DNA from: DATJLQ01 sp035509415
GTDB taxonomy: Bacteria > Pseudomonadota > Alphaproteobacteria > JACZXZ01
DNA: 11,734 nucleotides
Reading direction: 5' to 3'
Assembly (NCBI GenBank): GCA_035509415.1
Contig: DATJLQ010000145.1
Location: forward strand, 1 to 11,734
Shown: piece by piece, positions 5,615-11,734 of the stretch
Layout of the letters: every line of letters starts with the position of its first letter
How positions within the stretch are numbered: the first letter of the stretch is position 1
Notes under the pieces: model-generated
What the model was told of the DNA's origin: nothing
Databases searched by the model: none
The model's input: the letters and a program-made list of their open reading frames with translations, nothing else
Program-made: the position numbers and the translations under genes

Positions 5615-6793
5615 ATGAACATCCACGAATACCAAGCGAAGGCACTGCTCGCGAAATACGGCGTCGCGGTGCCCAAGGGAAAGGTCGCCTACACGGCCGC
5701 CGAGGCGAAGAAGGCCGCGCAAGCGCTCGCCAAGGACATGGCGTCGCCGGTCTGGGTCGTGAAGGCCCAAATCCACGCCGGCGGGCGCGGCAAGGCGGGC
5801 GGCGTCAAGGTCGTGAAATCGATCGACGAGGTCGCGGCCACCGCCAAGAAGATGATCGGCATGACGCTGGTGACCCACCAGACCGGCCCCGAGGGGAAGG
5901 AAGTGAAGCGCGTCTATGTCGAGGAAGGCTGCGACATCAAGCGCGAGCTCTATCTCGGCATGCTGATCGACCGCACGACCTCCCGCGTCACCGTCATGGC
6001 GTCGACCGAGGGTGGCATGGAGATCGAGGAGGTCGCTGCCAAGTCGCCCGAGAAGATCCTCAAGGTCGCGATCGATCCGGCCGAGGGGCTGCAGCCCTAT
6101 CACGCGCGCAAGATCGCCTTCGGCCTTGGCCTCGAGGGCGGCCAGGTCGCCTCGGCGGTCAAGTTCCTCGCCGGCATGTACGCGGCCTTCCTCGCACTCG
6201 ATGCGAGCATCGTCGAGATCAATCCGCTGGTCGTCACCGGGAAGGGCGACGTCATCGCGCTCGACGCCAAGATGAACTTCGACGACAACGCGCTCTTCCG
6301 CCACCGCGACGTGGCCGAATTGCGCGACGAGGACGAGGAGGACCCGACCGAGCGCGAGGCGTCGCGCCACGGCCTCAACTACGTGAAGCTCGAGGGTGCC
6401 ATCGGCTGCATGGTGAACGGCGCGGGCCTCGCCATGGCGACCATGGACATCATCAAGCTCTACGGCAGCTCGCCCGCGAACTTCCTCGACGTGGGCGGCG
6501 GGGCCACGCGCGAGCGCGTCACCACCGCCTTCAAGCTCATCCTCTCGGACAAGAACGTCGAGGGCATCCTGGTCAACATCTTCGGCGGCATCATGCGTTG
6601 CGACGTGATCGCCGAGGGCGTCGTCGCGGCCGCGCGCGAGGTGAGCCTCCACGTGCCGCTGGTGGTGCGCCTCGAAGGCACCAACGTCGAGCTCGGCAAG
6701 AAGATCCTGTCCCAGTCCGGGCTGCCGATCATTTCCGCAGATAATCTCGCCGACGCCGCCGAAAAGGTGGTCAAGGCCGTGAAGGAGGCCTGA
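5615..6793 (+). CDS. sucC: Succinyl-CoA synthetase (ADP-forming) beta subunit
   Basis: A complete 392-residue beta subunit, normal length. With SucD it converts succinyl-CoA, phosphate and a nucleoside diphosphate to succinate, CoA and triphosphate in the TCA cycle. The N-terminal ATP-grasp domain begins MNIHEYQAKALLAKYGV, with the nucleotide-binding segment KAQIHAGGRGKAGGVK at 50-65. Mg-binding residues are Asn203 (VEINPL) and Asp217 (ALDAKMNFDDNALFRH). The C-terminal ligase domain carries VNGAGLAMATMD (267-278), GGGA (294-297) and NIFGGIMRCD (321-330). GGAGGG at 5600-5605 precedes the ATG by 9 bases. Its end holds the sucD ribosome binding site, so the two are translationally coupled, giving equal subunit amounts. 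Which nucleotide is preferred cannot be decided from sequence. Confidence 0.97.
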   Translation: MNIHEYQAKALLAKYGVAVPKGKVAYTAAEAKKAAQALAKDMASPVWVVKAQIHAGGRGKAGGVKVVKSIDEVAATAKKMIGMTLVTHQTGPEGKEVKRVYVEEGCDIKRELYLGMLIDRTTSRVTVMASTEGGMEIEEVAAKSPEKILKVAIDPAEGLQPYHARKIAFGLGLEGGQVASAVKFLAGMYAAFLALDASIVEINPLVVTGKGDVIALDAKMNFDDNALFRHRDVAELRDEDEEDPTEREASRHGLNYVKLEGAIGCMVNGAGLAMATMDIIKLYGSSPANFLDVGGGATRERVTTAFKLILSDKNVEGILVNIFGGIMRCDVIAEGVVAAAREVSLHVPLVVRLEGTNVELGKKILSQSGLPIISADNLADAAEKVVKAVKEA

Positions 6794-6796
6794 GCC

Positions 6797-7672
6797 ATGG
6801 CGGTCCTCGTCGACAAGAGCACGAAAGTCATCTGCCAGGGCTTCACCGGCGCCCAGGGCACGTTCCATTCCGAGCAGGCGATCGCCTACGGCACGCAAAT
6901 GGTCGGCGGGGTGACGCCCGGGAAGGGCGGCACCAAGCATCTCGACCTTCCGGTGTTCGACACGGTGGCCGACGCGGTCGCCGCGACCGGCGCCACGGCG
7001 AGCGTGATCTACGTGCCCCCGCCCTTCGCGGCCGATGCGATCCTCGAGGCGATCGACGCCGGGCTTCCGCTCGTCGTGTGCATCACCGAGGGCATTCCGG
7101 TCATCGACATGGTGCGCGTGAAGCGCGTGCTCGAGGGGTCGAAATCGCGCCTCATCGGGCCCAATTGCCCGGGCATCATCACGCCCGACGAGTGCAAGAT
7201 GGGCATCATGCCGGGCCACATCCACAAGCGCGGCAAGATCGGCATCGTGTCGCGCTCGGGCACGCTCACCTACGAGGCGGTGGCGCAGACCACGGCCGCG
7301 GGGCTCGGGCAGTCGACCTGCATCGGCATCGGCGGCGATCCCGTCAACGGCACCAACTTCGTCGATTGCCTCGAGATGTTCCTCGCCGACCCGGAAACCG
7401 AGGGCATCGTCATGATCGGCGAGATCGGCGGCTCGGCCGAGGAGGACGGCGCCGAGTTCCTGAAGCGCAACAGCCGCAAGAAGCCGGTCGCGGGATTCAT
7501 CGCGGGCGCCACGGCACCGCCCGGCCGGCGCATGGGCCATGCGGGCGCCATCATCTCGGGCGGCAAGGGCAAGGCGTCGGACAAGATCGAGGCGATGAAG
7601 AGTGCCGGCATCCTGGTCGCGGATTCGCCCGCCGCCCTCGGCAGCACCATGCAGAAGGCCTTGATGCGCTAG
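6797..7672 (+). CDS. sucD: Succinyl-CoA synthetase alpha subunit
   Basis: A complete 291-residue alpha subunit that binds CoA and carries the phosphohistidine intermediate of succinyl-CoA synthetase. The N-terminal CoA-binding Rossmann domain shows GFTGAQGTFHS (15-25). IGPNCPGII (120-128) and GIVSRSGTLTYE (149-160) are typical mid-protein blocks. The active-site His247 lies in RRMGHAGAIISGG (244-256), the phosphorylated histidine loop. The start codon is only 3 bases after the sucC stop, and a strong AAGGAGG (6782-6788) sits inside the end of sucC, so the two genes are coupled. A 103-base spacer leads to sucA. Nothing unusual in length or residues. Confidence 0.97.
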   Translation: MAVLVDKSTKVICQGFTGAQGTFHSEQAIAYGTQMVGGVTPGKGGTKHLDLPVFDTVADAVAATGATASVIYVPPPFAADAILEAIDAGLPLVVCITEGIPVIDMVRVKRVLEGSKSRLIGPNCPGIITPDECKMGIMPGHIHKRGKIGIVSRSGTLTYEAVAQTTAAGLGQSTCIGIGGDPVNGTNFVDCLEMFLADPETEGIVMIGEIGGSAEEDGAEFLKRNSRKKPVAGFIAGATAPPGRRMGHAGAIISGGKGKASDKIEAMKSAGILVADSPAALGSTMQKALMR

Positions 7673-7720
7673 GCGAGGGGCTTACATCTAAGGGTCTTAA
7701 CGCTGCCGCGTCCTTGGGGG

Positions 7721-7796
7721 CTCTTCGAGGCGGGCAGCCAGCAGGAAAGGTCGGTCGGGAACCGAAAACCGCAGGATGTCCAACCGCCTCGAGGAG
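7721..7796 (+). promoter_or_regulatory. 13-bp inverted repeat spanning the sucA start codon
   Basis: CTCTTCGAGGCGG (7721-7733) can pair with CCGCCTCGAGGAG (7784-7796): twelve Watson-Crick pairs plus one G-U. The 50-base loop contains the sucA ATG and its weak ribosome binding region, and a nested 5-bp hairpin (TCGGT 7751-7755 with ACCGA 7761-7765). The right arm lies in codons 3-7 of sucA. Such a fold could limit translation of sucA relative to sucD. CTCGAG-like words are common in this genome, so chance is not excluded. Confidence 0.35.
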
Positions 7797-10673
7797 GAAC
7801 GGCTCTCGTTTCTGTCCGGCGCCAACGCCGACTTCATCGCCGAGCTTTACGCGCGCTATCTCAAGGACCCGGCCGCGATCGACCCGAGCTGGGTCGGCTT
7901 CTTCAAGGGCCTCGCCGACGACCCGGCGAGCATCGCGGGCGAGGCGCGCGGGGCGAGCTGGGCGCCCAAGCCCGCGCTCTTCGCGCCCGACGGAAACGGC
8001 GCCACCGCACCTTCGGGCGGCAACGGCCGTGGGGCCGCGGCAGCGCTCCCGCCGCCGGCCGCGGCCGCCGGGATTGGCGTCGACGCGATCAAGCGCGCCC
8101 AGCTCGACGCCTTGCGCGCGATCATGCTGATCCGCGCCTATCGCGTACGCGGCCATCTCCTCGCCCAGCTCGACCCCCTCGGCCTCGCCGTGCGCGAATA
8201 CCATCCCGAGCTCGACTACAAGACCTACGGCTTCACCGACGCCGATCTCGACCGGCCCATCTTCATCAACAACGTGCTCGGTCTTGAGACTGCGAGCCTG
8301 CGCCAGATCGTCGAGCGCGTGCGCACGACCTATTGCGGCACGGTCGGCGTCGAGTACATGCACATCCAGGACCCGGACGAGAAGCTCTGGATCCAGGAGC
8401 GCATCGAGGGCCACAACCGCACCGACTTCACGAGCAAGGGCAAGCACGCGATCCTCGAGCGCCTGACCCAGGCCGAGGTGTTCGAGCGCTTCCTCGACAA
8501 GAAATACACCGGCACCAAGCGCTTCGGCCTCGACGGCGCCGAATCGCTCATCCCCGCGCTCGAGCAGATCATCAAGGTGGGCGGCAAGCTCGGCGTCGAG
8601 GAGATCATCATCGGCATGCCGCACCGCGGCCGGCTCAACGTGCTCGCCAACATGATGGGAAAGCCCTTCCAGGCGATCTTCTCCGAGTTCGAGGGCGGCT
8701 CGGCGTCGCCCGACGACGTGCAGGGCTCGGGCGACGTGAAGTACCATCTCGGCACCTCGTCGGACCGCGAGTTCGACGGCAACCTCGTGCACCTCTCGCT
8801 CACCGCGAACCCGTCGCATCTCGAGGCGGTCGATCCGGTGGTCCTGGGGAAGACGCGCGCGAAGCAGCGCCTGCGCGGGGACAGCGACCGCACCAAGGTG
8901 ATGTCGCTCCTGATGCACGGCGACGCCGCCTTCGTGGGCCAAGGCATCGTCGCCGAGACCTTCGAGCTCTCCCAGCTCCACGATTACCGCGTCGGCGGCA
9001 CCATCCACTACATCGTCAACAACCAGATCGGCTTCACCACCAACCCGACGAGCTCGCGCTCGGGCCCCTATTGCTCGGACATGGGCAAGGTCGTGCAGGC
9101 GCCCATCTTCCACGTCAACGGCGACGATCCCGAGGCGGTGGTGCACGTCGCGCGCATCGCGACCGAATTCCGCCAGCGCTTCAAGCGCGACGTGGTGATC
9201 GACATGTTCTGCTACCGGCGCCACGGCCACAACGAGGCGGACGAGCCGGCCTTCACCCAGCCGATTATGTACCGGAAGATCGCGGCCCAGCCGACCACGC
9301 GCCAGATCTACGCCGAGAAGCTGGTGCGCGAGAACGAGATCGCGGCCGACGAGCCGGACAAGCTGGTGGCCGACTTCCACGGGCGCCTCGAGCAGGATTT
9401 CGAGGCCGCCAAGGCGTACCGCGTCAACAAGGCCGACTGGCTCGAGGGCGCCTGGTCCGGCTTCGACGTCGCGCGCGGCGACGACCGGCGCGGCGAAACC
9501 GCGGTCGAGCTCGACCGGCTGCGCGAGATCGGGCTCAAGCTCACCCAATATCCCGCCGGCTTCAACATCAACCGCAAGGTGGCGCGTCTTCTCGAGCAGA
9601 AGCGCAAGATGATCGAGAGCGGCGCGAACATCGACTGGGCGACGGGCGAGGCGCTCGCCTTCGGCTCGCTCCTGCTCGAGGGCGCGCCGGTGCGCCTCTC
9701 GGGCCAGGATTCGGGCCGCGGCACCTTCTCCCAGCGCCACGCGGTGCTGGTCGACCAGGAGAACGAGGACAAGTTCATTCCGCTCGCGAACCTGTCGCCC
9801 GACCAGGGGCTGTTCCGCGTCATCGACAGCCCGCTCGCCGAGGCGTCGGTGCTCGGCTTCGAATACGGCTTCTCGCTCGCCGACCCGCGCTCGCTCGTGT
9901 GCTGGGAGGCGCAGTTCGGCGACTTCGCCAACGGCGCCCAGGCGATCATCGACCAGTTCATCAGCTCGGGCGAGGCGAAGTGGCTGCGTATGTCGGGGCT
10001 CGTGATGCTGCTGCCCCACGGCTACGAGGGCCAGGGGCCGGAGCACAGCTCGGCGCGCCTCGAGCGCTACCTCCAGCTTTGCGCCGAGGACAACATGCAG
10101 GTGGTGAACTGCACCACGCCGTCCCAGTATTTCCACGCGCTCCGGCGCCAGATCCGGCGCAACTTCCGGAAGCCCCTCATCGTCATGACGCCGAAGTCGC
10201 TGCTCCGGCACAAGCTCGCGGTCTCGAAGCTCGCCGACATGGGGCCGGGCACGAGCTTCCATCGCGTCTATTACGATTGGGCGCCCAAGGTCGCGGACGA
10301 CAAGGTCGCGCGCATCGTGCTGTGCTCGGGCAAGGTCTATTACGACCTGTTCGAGGAGCTCGAGCGGCGCAAGCTCACGGACGTCTATCTCCTGCGCTTG
10401 GAGCAGCTCTATCCGTTCCCGGTCAAGTCGCTCTCGTCCGAGCTCGCGCGCTTCAAGGGGGCCGAGTTCGTCTGGTGCCAGGAGGAGAGCAAGAACATGG
10501 GCGCCTGGACCTTCGTGAAGCCGCGTCTCGACGAGGTGCTCGCCTCGGTGGGCGCGGTGCGGCCCTCGGTGCGTTACGTGGGCCGGCCCGAATCGGCCGC
10601 CCCCGCGACCGGCAATCACGAGCGCCACGTCGAGGAGCAGAAGCGGCTGGTCGAGGAGGCGCTTTCGATCTGA
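7776..10673 (+). CDS. sucA: 2-oxoglutarate dehydrogenase E1 component
   Basis: A complete 965-residue thiamine-diphosphate E1, slightly longer than E. coli SucA (933). It decarboxylates 2-oxoglutarate and passes the succinyl group to the lipoyl arm of E2. The N-terminal segment (FLSGANADFIAELYARYL, 12-29) fits the E1 family. An Ala/Gly/Pro-rich linker spans about 57-100. Catalytic blocks: GMPHRGRLNVL (280-290), ThDP/Mg site GDAAFVGQG (382-390) through NNQIGFTT (415-422), RHGHNEADEP (482-491), the transketolase pyrimidine-binding domain with SGQDSGRGTFSQRH (642-655) and LPHGYEGQGPEHSSAR (746-761), and C-terminal LCSGKVYYDL (849-858). The ribosome binding site is poor: only AGG touching the ATG, while AGGAAAGG lies about 26 bases upstream. 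No better start exists. An inverted repeat spans the start. Confidence 0.97.
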   Translation: MSNRLEEERLSFLSGANADFIAELYARYLKDPAAIDPSWVGFFKGLADDPASIAGEARGASWAPKPALFAPDGNGATAPSGGNGRGAAAALPPPAAAAGIGVDAIKRAQLDALRAIMLIRAYRVRGHLLAQLDPLGLAVREYHPELDYKTYGFTDADLDRPIFINNVLGLETASLRQIVERVRTTYCGTVGVEYMHIQDPDEKLWIQERIEGHNRTDFTSKGKHAILERLTQAEVFERFLDKKYTGTKRFGLDGAESLIPALEQIIKVGGKLGVEEIIIGMPHRGRLNVLANMMGKPFQAIFSEFEGGSASPDDVQGSGDVKYHLGTSSDREFDGNLVHLSLTANPSHLEAVDPVVLGKTRAKQRLRGDSDRTKVMSLLMHGDAAFVGQGIVAETFELSQLHDYRVGGTIHYIVNNQIGFTTNPTSSRSGPYCSDMGKVVQAPIFHVNGDDPEAVVHVARIATEFRQRFKRDVVIDMFCYRRHGHNEADEPAFTQPIMYRKIAAQPTTRQIYAEKLVRENEIAADEPDKLVADFHGRLEQDFEAAKAYRVNKADWLEGAWSGFDVARGDDRRGETAVELDRLREIGLKLTQYPAGFNINRKVARLLEQKRKMIESGANIDWATGEALAFGSLLLEGAPVRLSGQDSGRGTFSQRHAVLVDQENEDKFIPLANLSPDQGLFRVIDSPLAEASVLGFEYGFSLADPRSLVCWEAQFGDFANGAQAIIDQFISSGEAKWLRMSGLVMLLPHGYEGQGPEHSSARLERYLQLCAEDNMQVVNCTTPSQYFHALRRQIRRNFRKPLIVMTPKSLLRHKLAVSKLADMGPGTSFHRVYYDWAPKVADDKVARIVLCSGKVYYDLFEELERRKLTDVYLLRLEQLYPFPVKSLSSELARFKGAEFVWCQEESKNMGAWTFVKPRLDEVLASVGAVRPSVRYVGRPESAAPATGNHERHVEEQKRLVEEALSI

Positions 10674-10709
10674 GGGGGCGTCGGGATCGACGCGGGAAAC
10701 GAGGCGAAC

Positions 10710-11734
10710 ATGACCGATATCGTGGTGCCCGCGTTGGGCGAATCCGTCACCGAGGCGACGGTGTCGAAATGGCTCAAGAAGGTGGGCGAGTCGGTCAAGA
10801 CCGACGACGCGCTGGTCGAGCTCGAGACCGACAAGGTGACGCTCGAAGTGCCCTCGCCGGTTTCGGGCACGCTGGGCGAGATCAAGGTGAAGGAGGGTGC
10901 TACGGTCGCGGTGGGCGCCACCCTCGCCGTGGTGACCGACGGCGCGGGTGCCGCGGCCACACCCGCACCCGCGTCCAAAGCGCCCGCGGCGGCGCCTAAG
11001 CCCCCAACACCCGCGCCGGTCGCGGCACCGATTGCGTCGACTCCGGTGGCTCCCGCGCCGGCCAACGACGTGCTCGCCCCCGCCGTACGCAAGCTCATCG
11101 AGGAGAACGCGCTCGACCCGGCCGCGATCCCCGCCTCGGGCAAGGACGGCCGCCTCACCAAGGGCGACGTGCTCGCCTACCTGGAGACGCGCGCCAAGCC
11201 CGCGCCGACTGTGTCCGCACCCGCACCCGCATCCATCGCGGCGCCGCGTATCGCACCGCCGTCGAGCGCGCCCGCCGCTCAGCACCCGGCGGGCGACGCC
11301 CCGCGCCCGATGGGCGAAGCCCCAAGAGAAGAGCGCGTGCGCATGTCGCGCCTGCGCCGCACCATCGCCCAGCGCCTCAAGGAGGCGCAGAACACCGCCG
11401 CCATGCTCACCACCTTCAACGAGGCGGACATGTCGGCGGTGATGGCGTTGCGCGCGCGCTACAAGGACATTTTCGAAAAAAAGCACGGCGTGCGCCTGGG
11501 CTTCATGTCGTTCTTCGTCAAGGCCTGCGTGGTGGCGTTGAAGGAGCTGCCCTCGGTCAACGCGCAGATCGACGGCGACGAGCTCGTCTACAAGAACCAT
11601 TACGATTTCGGCATCGCGATCGGCAGCGGCCAGGGGCTCGTGGTCCCCGTGGTGCGCGACGTGGACCGGAAATCCTTCGCCGAGATCGAGCTCGGCATCG
11701 CCGACCTGGGCGCGCGCGCGCGCGACGGCAAGCT
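10710..11734 (+). CDS. odhB: 2-oxoglutarate dehydrogenase E2 (dihydrolipoyl succinyltransferase), 3' end cut
   Basis: The first 341 codons of the E2 core of the 2-oxoglutarate dehydrogenase complex (also called sucB); the window ends inside the gene. One lipoyl domain covers about 2-77, with the lipoylated Lys42 in ELETDKVTLEV. An Ala/Pro-rich hinge (79-118) leads to the peripheral subunit-binding domain (about 120-159: LAPAVRKLIEENALDPAAI then GKDGRLTKGDVLAYL). A second Ala/Pro linker (162-205) precedes the acyltransferase domain, which starts near RVRMSRLRRTIAQRL (209-223) and includes FGIAIGSGQGLVVPVVR (300-316). The catalytic HxxxDG motif should lie beyond the edge. The gene starts 36 bases after sucA; the ribosome binding site (GAGGCG, 10701-10706) is modest. 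A dihydrolipoamide dehydrogenase gene would be expected next. Confidence 0.96.
   Translation, partial: MTDIVVPALGESVTEATVSKWLKKVGESVKTDDALVELETDKVTLEVPSPVSGTLGEIKVKEGATVAVGATLAVVTDGAGAAATPAPASKAPAAAPKPPTPAPVAAPIASTPVAPAPANDVLAPAVRKLIEENALDPAAIPASGKDGRLTKGDVLAYLETRAKPAPTVSAPAPASIAAPRIAPPSSAPAAQHPAGDAPRPMGEAPREERVRMSRLRRTIAQRLKEAQNTAAMLTTFNEADMSAVMALRARYKDIFEKKHGVRLGFMSFFVKACVVALKELPSVNAQIDGDELVYKNHYDFGIAIGSGQGLVVPVVRDVDRKSFAEIELGIADLGARARDGK

Noticed and set aside
5318..7540. A 740-codon open frame on the minus strand opposite mdh, sucC and sucD
   Set aside because: It has the same mirror-frame composition, overlaps three well-identified genes and shows no recognisable motif.
7551..11600. A 1349-codon open frame on the minus strand opposite sucA and odhB
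   Set aside because: It is antisense to clearly coding sucA and odhB. Its His/Arg/Asp/Leu-rich composition is typical of the mirror of a GC-biased gene.

Overview
The window is GC-rich chromosomal DNA, most likely from an alphaproteobacterium. The strongest evidence is the gene order zapE-mdh-sucC-sucD-sucA-odhB, all on the plus strand. This is the usual alphaproteobacterial layout for malate dehydrogenase, succinyl-CoA synthetase and the 2-oxoglutarate dehydrogenase complex. Codon use in these genes is strongly biased to G or C in the third position. Genus and species cannot be read from the sequence.

Layout: (1) 1-107, minus strand, the start of a small DUF6494-like gene cut by the window edge. 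(2) 108-312, a divergent control region with a short GC repeat and a small perfect hairpin. (3) 313-1059, an SDR-family oxidoreductase. (4) 1104-2240, zapE. (5) About 2241-4400, a compositionally different island. It holds an MT-A70 type (beta-class) DNA adenine methyltransferase (2362-3012, plus), a BglII/BstYI-family restriction endonuclease facing it (3025-3645, minus), and, divergent from that, a second BglII-like protein (3744-4259, plus) whose catalytic motif looks altered. (6) 4516-11734, the TCA block mdh, sucC, sucD, sucA and the first 341 codons of odhB, which runs off the right edge.

The TCA genes work as a unit. SucAB, with a lipoamide dehydrogenase expected downstream of the window, turns 2-oxoglutarate into succinyl-CoA. 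SucCD turns succinyl-CoA into succinate and makes nucleoside triphosphate. Mdh oxidises malate to oxaloacetate. The island splits zapE from mdh, which are normally neighbours, and looks like a horizontally acquired type II restriction-modification locus.

The least routine content is that island: one methyltransferase with two BglII-fold proteins. One has an intact D...ExE triad. In the other the matching positions read S...DxH, and its N-terminal third contains an Arg/Ser-rich stretch that may reflect frame damage. No stretch longer than 300 bases lacks a gene. No tRNA, rRNA, CRISPR array or insertion sequence was seen.
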